Source: Whitmania pigra
Lineage: Eukaryota; Annelida; Clitellata; Hirudinida; Haemopidae
Assembly (NCBI GenBank): GCA_021613335.1
Contig: JAJTWR010000458.1
Span: 712,001 to 776,000 of the forward strand
Reading direction: 5' to 3'
Length of the DNA: 64,000 nt
Part shown: positions 38,201 through 47,254 of the stretch, piece after piece
How the letters are laid out: the number at the start of each line of letters is the position of its first letter
Position numbering within the stretch: position 1 is the stretch's first letter
The notes under the pieces: generated by a model
Told to the model about the DNA's origin: nothing
Seen by the model: only the letters and a program-made list of their open reading frames with translations
Databases searched by the model: none
Program-made: the position numbers and the translations under genes

Positions 38201-38858
38201 TAGTCATGTAAAAAGTCTTTACATAAAATAAACAAATTCTAAATAAAACTATATATATGAGCAATACTGCTGAGGCTGCTGTCGTGATTCACTCCAAACT
38301 CGGAGTATATGTTGAAATAACTGGTCAGAGACTTCCCTGATGATTCTCTTCTTTGCTGAATTTTAAATGCAAGATCACAAACTTCAATAAAGAGATGAAA
38401 AGCAAGCAATGTTAAAATTATAAGAAAATCATCTCAAAAAAGTGGCAATTCGAAAACTTTACCCTGGAAACTTTGACAAAGATAATTCCAATAACTGGAG
38501 CCTCTGGCCCATGATTTAAAGAATCAATAGCCATTACTTCGGCCTCAGCTGAAAATACATAACAAATTAAGTTTGTTTCCAATTCAAATTAAGCTTGTTT
38601 CTGCATAAAATTAAGCTTGTTTCTGCATAAAATTAATTTACTTGGAATGCAAGTAAAGGACATGCACTTGGAAAGCGGTAGAACGTTTTGAAAGCCTACG
38701 CACATAATATTTCCACTGTGAGGCGCAACCAATAGCGTATTACCGATGTGCTGCATGTAAAAATTCGTCAAAGTGTAAACAGTGCATTGTGAGTCCAAAC
38801 TGCAGTAATGTAACTCTTGAAAGGCAGCACAAGAGTGACGATGGCCAGTCTTATTCAT
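35268..38858 (-). CDS. KPTN: Kaptin, KICSTOR subunit
   Basis: Exons on the minus strand: 38642-38858 (start), 38463-38548, about 38265-38355, 38165-38191, 37609-37765, 37430-37503, 36988-37097, 36572-36699, 36171-36382, 35561-36049, 35268-35435 (stop). Matches kaptin in order: VYTLTNFYMQHIGNTLLVAP, LTSYFNIYSEFGVNHDSSL, TVFLISGGDEKIHLYM, GKRLSVVGCKDGRVSVYLVD, EQDSLITSVQIFTIRPY, DCITCSLVGDVDFDGEMEII, VDLTSDSLKELVVMTMNGVH. Kaptin is a beta-propeller subunit of KICSTOR, which recruits GATOR1 to lysosomes to restrain mTORC1 when amino acids are low. About 585 residues, longer than human (436), because of an Asp run in exon 5 and a Ser-rich insert in exon 10. The donor of exon 3 and the phase of the 36572/36382 junction are unresolved. 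Confidence 0.85.
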
Positions 38859-39050
38859 ATTCGCAGATCACCCCAAACCGTTAAAGTCGAGAAAGGCACC
38901 AACAGACAGAAGCATGCATAATCGAAAACAAACACTTCTGTGCTTCTATCAAAAATACTGGAGTTCACTTTTAACCTAAAGCGGTCGAACAAATATTTCA
39001 TAAAATTAATTAATAAGATCATTACAAGTTATCTTTATAGATTCAGGGGC
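38859..39050. promoter_or_regulatory. Region upstream of KPTN
   Basis: The 5' flank of KPTN (minus strand). No TATA box is evident; it is bounded by a transposon-like terminus at about 39052. Confidence 0.35.
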
Positions 39051-39051
39051 C

Positions 39052-39200
39052 GTCCATAAAAGACGTCTGAAAAATTTTCCCTTTTAAAAGTCCAAATCAT
39101 CTCAGTTATGCAACGGACTATAATCAAATAAATAAATTTTCCCTTTTAACCTCCTTCGTCTTTTGGTGTAAAACCAACCCTATTTTGCGGCTATCCTCAT
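39052..39200. repeat. DNA-transposon-like terminus
   Basis: GGGGCCGTCCATAAAAGACGTC resembles the widely seen terminal sequence of a class of DNA transposons with GACGTC just inside. A similar word order (GACGTGCTCGC, CCTTTGGTGTTAAAACC) recurs near 40085-40120. Class and full extent are uncertain. It is interrupted by a 49-bp retroposon. Confidence 0.35.
39075..39149 (+). mobile_element. 49-bp retroposon A with 13-bp target duplication
   Basis: Insert 39088-39136, flanked by exact copies of TTTTCCCTTTTAA at 39075-39087 and 39137-39149. It starts AAGTCC, has inverted AGTCC/GGACT arms and ends AAATAAATAAA. It is identical over all 49 bases to the insert at 42298-42346. Confidence 0.85.
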
Positions 39201-39689
39201 TTTTGCATAAAGATATTTTGTATCAATTTATTTTAATGAAAAATTAATAATCTCTTAGCCGATTTTTTTTAGTGAGTGATCCCGATAGAATGCGATGGTC
39301 ATTCTTCAAGTTGCACGAGGGTTTGCCTTCCGCCTGGAAAAGCTGAAATGACATCTCTGGTTTAAAAAAAAAACTTGAATTTGTCGATGACTTTATGTTA
39401 TAGCCTTCCTTTGATGGATCTAGTATAATGTCGGGTGAAATAGCAGATCTCCAAGCAAGAGTTTGGGAGATAGCTCCCAATGCACTCTTTACGCATTGCT
39501 GTGCAAATAAATTAAATTTAATTGACATAGTAAGTTCCAATGACAACTTGTTTTTTTGAACTCTAGAAAGTCTCTACATTTTTTCTGGTAGTTAGCCTTT
39601 TCTTTCAGTATTAAAAGAACATTGGAAATGAAGGCAACCGTTTGCATTGAGCCTAAAAAGACTTTACGATATTAGATATCAATTTATTC

Positions 39690-39908
39690 ATGTATTTTCA
39701 GAAACGTACTATTGATTTGATAGCAGCTTCTCATTTGATTCAGCAATTTGGAAATGATATGAAAGACATGCGAAATGAATTTGAATACGAGTTTCAAGCA
39801 ATTGAGGATGAAGCAACTCCGCTGGCTCAAAAACGTAATATTACTAATGACCGCAAGCCACGTAGAATTCGGAGGAGAAAGATTCCACGAGGAAATTGCA
39901 GAAGATGA
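39690..39908 (+). CDS. Unrecognised Arg/Lys-rich open frame
   Basis: Preceded by TATTTTCAG, a possible splice acceptor, so the coding part may start near 39701 (KRTIDLIAASHLIQQFGNDM) and end in RKPRRIRRRKIPRGNCRR before TGA. The acidic first part followed by a strongly basic tail looks like protein, and it lies between transposon pieces, so a transposase exon is the likeliest source. I do not recognise the family and found no second exon. Confidence 0.25.
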   Translation: MYFQKRTIDLIAASHLIQQFGNDMKDMRNEFEYEFQAIEDEATPLAQKRNITNDRKPRRIRRRKIPRGNCRR

Positions 39909-40667
39909 CGGAAGCCAAGACGAAAAAGGAAATTAATTTAGACGTTATTCTCTCATGACTTATACATTACTATAAATAAAATTGTTTTTACTTCCTTTTG
40001 AGAGTTCAGTGTTTCTCTTTAAAATATACATAACAAATAATCATAATGAATTTAATTAATTGAATTTAGTTTAATTTTATAGGTGGGACCTTTTTTGACG
40101 TGCTCGCTCCCTTTGGTGTTAAAACCTAATTCTACCCTACTTGTCCAATTCATTTCTAGATATTTTCATCAATTTTTTCAAATTGCATTAAATCCAACTA
40201 AAGAACCTTAGTTGACAAATGTCCACACTAACTTATAACTTTCAGATGGATATCTCATCGTCTACAACGTTCGGTAGTCATGAAAACCTGAAAATCAGGA
40301 TAACAGGGGTGGTTAGAGTTTATTCTTGAAAAATTTCCGACTCTGCATGTACCTCTTTTCATGCCTCTTTCGGAGCTTGTATCCGTTTCTTGATACCGGA
40401 ATATTGACAATATGCTTTGTTAGCAAGCAATCCTCTTATCTTTAACAGACGAGCGAGCAGTTCACTTCCAAATGTTGAGATTCCTCTTCTGAAAAAAACA
40501 TCCTTGTGACTTTCGAGTGCTTATCTTGCTGAAAAATAATTTTATTGTTTTATATTTTGCTGTTAAGGTGTAGGAATTAAGGTTGGGGAATTCTGCTTTT
40601 CTTCTAAGTCTATCAGTGTTGATGACTCATAGGCAAAATTGAAGAAATAACAATGATGGATCTAACT

Positions 40668-41772
40668 CAGGGGTTCCAAACCTGGGAGCCAGGGCTCCCT
40701 AGGGGAGCCGCGAAAGGGGTCCAGGGGAGCCGTGGAGTACTTTTCAAAAATCAGCATAAAAAATTTTCAAAATTATTTTAAAACTAACTTTTTAAAAAAT
40801 CCGTGAATAATATTTATGCACAAGTAACGAGTATGGAGCAGACTTTATGATAAAGTACATGAAAGTGTCAATTTTAGCAAAAATAAATTTAAAAAACACA
40901 GCCGACTAATGGAACTGCAGATTGAGGTGTCCATGTTCTTACAAGAGAAACAGAGTGACCTTGAAAGTATATTTTGTCTGCCAGAATTCAGCCTATCACA
41001 GGCATATTTGGCTGACATTTTCACCCATTTTAAATGAGCTTAACACTGATTCAGGGTCCTAACATGACCGTTATTGATGCTGGTGAAAAAGTAGGCTCAT
41101 TTCTGGAGAAGCTGCCCCTGTGGATCAGAAGAATGGAAAATAACAACTTTGCGAATTTTCCAAGATTAGAAGAGTCTCTGCAACCCAGTCTGGCTGAAGC
41201 TGGCACCATACCAGCTTCTCTTAAAGGCGACATTTTGGCTCACCTAGGATGGCATCATTTCATGACTACTTTATTACGAAAGAGTTGCAGCCCCATGATG
41301 CCTGGGTAAGGAATCTATTTTTGGTCAATTTGGATGATCAGGACTTGGCCAAAGATGATCTCATTGATCTGAGGCACAAAGAGTTGCTAAAGAGGGAGTT
41401 TCAGGTCAAGAGTTTGGCTGACTTTGGTGCTCCATAATGATACCATACCCAGCTCTAGCCAAAAGAGCCATGATATCCATCATTCTTTTTGTGACAACCT
41501 ACCTCTGTGAAGCTGGATTTTCAACCTTGCTGACTATCTCGAAACAAGCTTGACATGAGAGTTTTAATTCAAAATTAAAGCCCTTCTTGTGGACAAGAAG
41601 AAGGAGCAATCTTCGCATTAAAAATTTGTTTTCAAAATACATAGTATGGTTCTTTTTTGACAGTAAATTATGGTTCATTGCTTTTTTTTCTTGAAAAATT
41701 TTGATAGGGGGGCCGTGGACCACATTTTGTCCTCTAAGGGGGCCGTGGGCACAAAAAGGTTGGGAACCCCTG
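40668..41772 (+). mobile_element. hAT element (ZBED5/FAM200-like) with 8-bp duplication
   Basis: Inverted ends CAGGGGTTCC...GGAACCCCTG are flanked by ATCTAACT at 40660-40667 and 41773-41780. Inside, broken frames read LMELQIEVSMFLQEKQSD, SLTLIQGPNMTVIDAGEKVG and FLEKLPLWIRRMENNNFANF, matching the transposase family domesticated in mammals as ZBED5, FAM200 and SCAND3. A frame near 41460-41530 reads like the CEAGFSTL hAT C-terminal motif. Stops and frameshifts make it inactive. Confidence 0.88.
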
Positions 41773-42285
41773 ATCTAACTCGAAATTTTCATTTTAGAAT
41801 TGACTTTGGAGATCCTCTGACATCATGCCAATAATTATTTGCCCTTTCTCCATGCTTCTCATGTTTTAATGAGCCCATCTATAATAACGCTAGCTAAAAG
41901 ACTTCTTAAAAATCAAAGAGTTAATTAACTTTGTTTATTATTAACGAAACATTATTGTAATATTAGAACTTTTCATAAAGCATTCACAAAGATACAGTGC
42001 TAGAAATATTGTTACGACATACCCACTTTTTATGAATAATTTCCTTACAAATTAACATATCTTGCTGAAATTTTCAGCAATTACGTAAAACACCATTTGT
42101 ATCGTGCAAAATTTCCTTTCATGCGGGTTAATGGCTCCCGTAAATTATGCAAATGAACCACTTTTGGCCTGGAAATATTATTACGACAGTTTCCGGTTTG
42201 GGCTCGTTTCATCAATTTCAAGGTCTTACTAGAGGGATCAAACATTAAATTGTCATTAAGAAGGCTATATAAAGGAGTGTGAAAT

Positions 42286-42358
42286 TCAAAACTTCCTAAG
42301 TCCAAATCATCTCAGTTATGCAACGGACTATAATCAAATAAATAAATCAAAACTTCCT
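42286..42358 (+). mobile_element. 49-bp retroposon B with 12-bp target duplication
   Basis: Insert 42298-42346 inside the Tc1 element, flanked by TCAAAACTTCCT at 42286-42297 and 42347-42358. It has the same start, hairpin arms and AAATAAATAAA end as the copy at 39088-39136. Confidence 0.85.
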
Positions 42359-42375
42359 TTTACATTCATTTCATC

Positions 42376-43360
42376 ATGGGGAAGAAAGCAGGTTTGACAG
42401 AAGGAGAAAGAGGACAAGTTACGGCCTTTGGGAAGGCAAACTATTCAATAAAAAAGATTGCAAATGAGTTGAATAGGTCAAGAGCTGTCATCAAATGTTT
42501 TTTGGATGATCCAGACACATATGGTAAAAAGTATAAGGGCGGAAGACAGAAAAAACTCTCGAATCAGATTGATCAGGGAGGCTTCAAGGTCAAGGAGAAT
42601 ATTCGTGTAAACAGCTAAAAGATAAGCTGGATTTGGATGTTCATGTTAGGACAGTCTGCAATTATCTTAATTCAAGTGAACATCTGAAATACGAAATGCG
42701 AAAGCGAGCTCCGTTGAAAGTCCATCACAAGAAGAAACGCCTCTTCTGGGCCAAAGAGGTGGTCAGCTACAACGAAAGATGGGAACGCGTAATTTTCACA
42801 GATGATAAAACAAATTCAACCTTGATGGGCCAGATGGCTATAAATACTACTGGCATGATCTCAAAAAAGAAAGAGATGTTTTTTATAGCAGAAAACATGG
42901 AGGAGGTTCTGTGATGGTCTGGGAAGGAATTTCAACGTTTGGGAGGACTGAACTGGTGCTTTCGAAAGGGAGGCAGGACTCTCAGAAGTACATCAAATTG
43001 CTCAAAGATCATCTCATTCATTTTGTTGAAACAAAACAGAAGTACATCAAATTGCTCAAAGATCATCTCATTCATTTTGTTGAAACAAAACAACATGAAT
43101 TTCAGCAAGATAATGCTCCTATTCATGTTTCCAAGGCAACCAGAGCATTTTTCCAGGAGTCCAACATGCAAGTGATGGACTGGCCTGCGTGTTCACCCGA
43201 CTTGAATCCGATTGAAAATTTCTGGGACCTTCTTTCAAGATCAGTTTATGGCAATGGACAGCAATATAACATAGAAAATGATTTGAAAGAAGTGATTTGG
43301 AGCACCTGGAGAAATTTGGATGAAAACATCATCAAAACACTGATTTTCTCTGAAACATAG
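42376..43360 (+). pseudogene. Tc1 transposase, frameshifted
   Basis: N-terminal helix-turn-helix region: GLTEGERGQVTAFGKANYSI, IANELNRSRAVIKCFLDDPD. Catalytic domain: VIFTDDKTN (first Asp), FQQDNAPIHVS (second Asp), WPACSPDLNPIENFWD (third position). A stop at 42616 and a one-base shift near 42830 (the frame continues as NLDGPDGYKYYWHDL) break it. A 54-base in-frame tandem duplication (42983-43090) repeats QKYIKLLKDHLIHFVETK. Not functional. Confidence 0.9.
42983..43090 (+). repeat. 54-bp tandem duplication inside the transposase
   Basis: Two exact copies starting CAGAAGTACATC at 42983 and 43037. The length is a multiple of three, so the frame is kept. Confidence 0.95.
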
Positions 43361-43677
43361 GTGCATAGATGTTATTTCTAAGAAAGGAGGAATGACATCT
43401 TATTGAAACATTATTTCATTTAGTTTTAAATAAAAATTTTTGCCAAAATACTGAAATTCACGAGTTTATTTGTAAGCTGTTGTAACAATATTTCTAAGCA
43501 AAAAAATAGATTTTTGAGGGATTTGCGCTTAATTTTTGATCAAAGTGAAAAAAAATATACAGGTTATATTCTTTAAGTATATTACACATTTCTTCTAAAT
43601 TTGAGCTTCGTACGATAATTTAAACTTAAGTTATTACAAAAAATGGGGACTATCGTAACATTTTTCCTAGCACTGTA

Positions 43678-44373
43678 CCTCTGTAGATTCTTAAGACATT
43701 TAAGAAAAATTCTCAAAAAATTGCTTATTGTATTAATACAATTGTTACATTTGTCATTTTGTAGCAAAATTTTTAATATTTTCCAAAACAGTTTCAATGT
43801 ACCATTTTTTTCAAGCTAAGAACTTGTTTGGAAATGCGCACCATTTTTAAAGTACATTCCTCAGTGTTTGCGAATTAAAAAATAACATGAACAATTACAA
43901 ATCAAATATTTCAGTCCCAAAAGTAATTTCTAAATTCCTAAACTTCTTTCCCTGCTGAAAACTGTTTGAAGTTATTACCAAACAAAATTATCAAACCATT
44001 TCTTATATACAAAGTAATTTTTAATCAGTTCACGGAGTGAGATGTTCTTCAGAACATGGGAATGAATAAGATATCAGATGTCTGATAATATGATATAAAT
44101 ATAAGATATGGGTCTTACTTAATAATAAATTATTTAATATTAATTAAAAATTATTAATAGAAAATCAATTTATTTTGTTAGTAAATCAATGAAACAATTA
44201 TAATAACTTTTATTTTTTAATATTGAAACGGCATCTATTTTAACCAGTCCTAACTAGGACTAACTTTATCTTAAAAAATGACTTGAATTAGCAGCGAAAC
44301 TAGCAAAAAATATCTTGTTTTCACTCGCTTCCTTTTTATTTTGTTCTGTGGTCGAAGTTAGGCGATGTGAGAT
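43678..44373. other. Intergenic 5' region of the TMEM223-like gene
   Basis: AT-rich with no recognised element; presumably includes the promoter of the gene starting at 44374, but no TATA box is clear. Confidence 0.4.
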
Positions 44374-45033
44374 ATGTCGGCTTTGCTCTCTCTGTCTCGA
44401 TTTTCCATTAAATTTGGCTCATTCGTAGCATTTAAAAGTGGTGTTATAGCGCCGATAACGAAGAGCTGCAACCGAAGTATCTTCGATTTGTCATTACGGA
44501 GATTCTTTCCAAAAAATAAATTTAACGGGAACAAGCTTGTCTATGAAAACAATAACGGATATTACATTACTGCATGCTATGCTTCCGTAACGTCTTGTGC
44601 TTTTCTTGCAATCGGATGGGACATTTATTCATACCTTCATCCAGAAATATTCAAAAGAGACGATTTTATGGATGTGGACTATCCAGGGGTATTGGTAGCA
44701 GTGAGCAATGCCTTTCTCCTATTTCTCCTATTTAGCATACACTATATCAGAAGAAGATCTCTGTGCAGAATCACCTATGATCCTGTCAAGAAGCTGTTTG
44801 AAGCCAAGCTATATGACTTTTTCCTCAGAAATAGAAGCATGACCTTCAAGCCCGGACAAGTAAAGCACTTAGAAATTCCCAGTCAGAAATATAAGCTGTT
44901 GAAAGGAAATTTTGTGATCGACAACAGACGTTACTACCTGCACATACGAGACATCAAAAATCCATTATATTATAATATTATGCTCGGACAATATAACCCG
45001 ACAAATGAAACAAATTTGAACAAATTTAAATAA
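44374..45033 (+). CDS. TMEM223-like mitochondrial membrane protein
   Basis: A 219-residue single-exon frame. The N-terminus is rich in Ser, Arg and Lys (SRFSIKFGSF, SLRRFF), like a mitochondrial presequence. Two hydrophobic helices follow at about residues 65-85 (ACYASVTSCAFLAIGWDIY) and 107-124 (VLVAVSNAFLLFLLFSIHY). The C-terminal part reads VKHLEIPSQKYKLLKGNFVI then DNRRYYLHIRDIKNPLYYNI. Layout and the C-terminal R-R-[FY]-Y pattern fit TMEM223, an inner-membrane protein of the TMEM70/TMEM186/TMEM223 group involved in assembly of respiratory complexes. TMEM186 is the alternative. AATAAA overlaps the stop codon (45029-45034). It converges with TAMM41, 82 bases apart. Confidence 0.6.
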   Translation: MSALLSLSRFSIKFGSFVAFKSGVIAPITKSCNRSIFDLSLRRFFPKNKFNGNKLVYENNNGYYITACYASVTSCAFLAIGWDIYSYLHPEIFKRDDFMDVDYPGVLVAVSNAFLLFLLFSIHYIRRRSLCRITYDPVKKLFEAKLYDFFLRNRSMTFKPGQVKHLEIPSQKYKLLKGNFVIDNRRYYLHIRDIKNPLYYNIMLGQYNPTNETNLNKFK

Positions 45034-45115
45034 AGTCTGTTTGAACTTGATTTATTCTAACACAATTTAAACCCATTTTGAAAGGTAAATAACATCCACT
45101 GCGATGTGGTTATTG

Positions 45116-46433
45116 CTAATGACTTGCGTTATGTAGAGATTTGAAGTATTTCTCAATCTTTCTTTTGCTGTAGTGAAATGACTTGCTGATGCCAGCAGTG
45201 AAAATACCTTTCAAACTCTGGCTCCAACTTGATTCTTTCACTATTTTACTCAATTCAAGACCAACAATATCTTGACATTTGGAAGGGTTTCGAGCCAAAT
45301 CTTGCAAGCTCTCTGCATGTTTTGGGTTTTTAATTGCTGTCTGTAGCGTAATGGGAAGTGATGTGAGATGGTGGAGTAAGGAGGGAGGGTCATTGCTTTG
45401 TTCCAAGATCCCCTGGGACTTGTGCCAGTGCAAATGTGGGCTGAGTCTTTCTATGGGTCCATCATACAATTCTCGAAATCTAAAATGATGTCAATGTAAT
45501 TTTTAATGCCAGAATAATACTGGAAAAGCTGCAATCCTTCATAAAAATGTTTAATGAAGCATAAGTTTGGGTCTGACACAAAATGTAGATTGAGGTGTGA
45601 TTGCCCAATGATTGGTTGCAGTTACCTCATTCATAAACTGGAAAATTGTCTTAAAATTGTGCATAACTTAATAACCTAGCAGTAATGCCCTAAAAATTAT
45701 GTTAAAAAGAAAATACCTGTCTAGGTTTGGTGCTACTATGTTTTCAACTTTATTTTGATCTTCGCCAATCTGCATTCTGAAATCGCCTGTATAGGACAAG
45801 CTAGCCAGCTTTTTGAATAGAACAGCTTCTGAAAACTTTGGAGGCAAAAGTAGCAAAGCTGCATGGAGAGCATTGTGAATGTTCTTGACCAAGGCCTCTT
45901 CAAGTGCTTTGTATTTAGCATCTTTTATCAAAAAGTGGACAGGTTTGTGTAGCCTTCCACTCACATACAGGGTCCTCCAATTTAATAGATCATCCACTAG
46001 TGATTTTTCAGAGATGACTCCATATTTTACCTGCCTCCCATCTATTTCTACTAAAGTGTTATAATAAATCTGTGCTCCTGCAATTTCAATCTATTTCTAA
46101 AAAGTAATTAGTGTTTACAACATTAGATCAAAACGAACCAAAATTTTCTTGCACAGCAGCAACAGCCTCTGCGCCAAAGTTTTTCAAAAATGAATAGTGA
46201 TGTGAATTTCTCGTTAAATTTTGCTTGTGCCAATCCTGTGTACTATCAGTAACAATCACCAAATCCAACATATTTTTATAGGTCTTAACATGATTCAACT
46301 GTGGAAACATTCCAGACCCATACGCAAAAATCATTCTCGCTTCTGGCAAACAACTTATAAGCCTGTTAAATGACATTGCTGTAAAGTAAGCATCCACACG
46401 AATAAAAAATGAGAATCGCACAGTAGTGACCAC
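45116..46433 (-). CDS. TAMM41: Mitochondrial CDP-diacylglycerol synthase TAMM41 (Tam41)
   Basis: Three minus-strand exons with closing phases: 46139-46433, 45717-46077 and 45116-45479, giving 339 residues from the first Met; an internal Met at 46376 (MSFNRLISCLPEA) is as plausible a start. Makes CDP-diacylglycerol from CTP and phosphatidic acid on the matrix side of the inner membrane, the first step to cardiolipin. Seen: nucleotidyltransferase motif MIFAYGSGMF, LDLVIVTDSTQDWHKQNL, NSHHYSFLKNFG, then DDLLNWRTLYVSGRLHKPV, LSYTGDFRMQIGEDQNKV, and C-terminal SQSLKGIFTAG. All blocks align with human TAMM41. It is divergent from the BUD13-like frame at 46778. Confidence 0.93.
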
Positions 46434-46777
46434 AAGTAAACAAGAGAAGTTCGGAACAAAAGTGATATGTAATTACAGAACTGAATGTAATTTTATTTTT
46501 AAAAATTTAGTACAAAAATGTAATTTTGGTAGAATAACAAATAACAAAAATGTTTCAAAATTTGAGATATTACAAGCTGCTCATAACAGCCTAATGATTT
46601 AATTAAATTAATTATTTTAATGAATAATTATATCCTTTTTAACTGGTTTTTAATTTTTAATAAATTTAATAAAATGTTCTAGTTTTAGTTATTAATATTC
46701 GATGTCTTTTATTACATCACAATAACACCTCAGCACAATTTTTAAATTAAAACTAACAACCAGAAGTTAAAATTATA
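46434..46777. promoter_or_regulatory. Putative bidirectional promoter, TAMM41 / BUD13-like copy 1
   Basis: 344 bases between two divergent starts. AT-rich with no TATA box in a decisive position; the bidirectional role is inferred from spacing only. ACAACCAG near 46760 could also be a splice acceptor for copy 1. Confidence 0.35.
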
Positions 46778-47254
46778 ATGAGGGAAAGGATAGGCACAAA
46801 AATTAATCTGGAAGAAATCAGGAGAAAGAAAGAGGCAGAGGAGGCAGTGAGAAAAGCTGTCCATTCCAAGTATGAGGAATGGTCAAAAGGTCTCAAGCAG
46901 AAAGAGATCAGGAGTCAGATGGTGGAAGACTTTGAGAAGGAATCCAACAAGCCCCTCGCCAGGTACGCCGATGATGCTGATCTCAATGAAGGGCTGCGCA
47001 ACACGGAGAATAAAGAAGATCCCATGTTTGAATACATGAGAAATAAGAGAGCCAAGGAGGCTGGCAATTCTGGCAAGGCGAGATCCACTTACCCAGGCCC
47101 AGAGCCCACCCCTAACAGGTTCAACATCAGGCCCGGATATCGTTGGGATGGAGTGGACAGGTCGAACGGCTTCGAAAACAAATTCTTTGCCACCAGAAAC
47201 AGTCGAAAGGCCGATAATAATGACTTTTACAAGTGGAGCACAGAGGACATGTGA
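46778..47254 (+). CDS. BUD13 C-terminal domain, most intact copy
   Basis: 158 residues matching only the conserved C-terminus of BUD13, a RES-complex protein (with Snu17/RBMX2 and Pml1/SNIP1) that helps splice certain introns. Seen: [77 protein letters not shown] and the ending FYKWSTEDM. The [14 protein letters not shown] block is the signature of the family. It is the only copy in the window that keeps the natural end. The Arg/Ser-rich N-terminal part is absent, so it is either the last exon of a gene whose 5' part is missing or a truncated copy. Confidence 0.8.
   Translation: MRERIGTKINLEEIRRKKEAEEAVRKAVHSKYEEWSKGLKQKEIRSQMVEDFEKESNKPLARYADDADLNEGLRNTENKEDPMFEYMRNKRAKEAGNSGKARSTYPGPEPTPNRFNIRPGYRWDGVDRSNGFENKFFATRNSRKADNNDFYKWSTEDM

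Larger units (their letters stand above)
41995..43675 (+). mobile_element. Tc1-family transposon with TA target duplication
   Basis: Inverted ends CAGTGCTAGAAATATTGTTA and its mismatched complement (43637-43675) are flanked by TA at 41993-41994 and 43676-43677. It encloses a broken transposase and a 49-bp retroposon inserted at 42298. A second, decayed end of the same family lies at 4798-4935. Confidence 0.9.
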
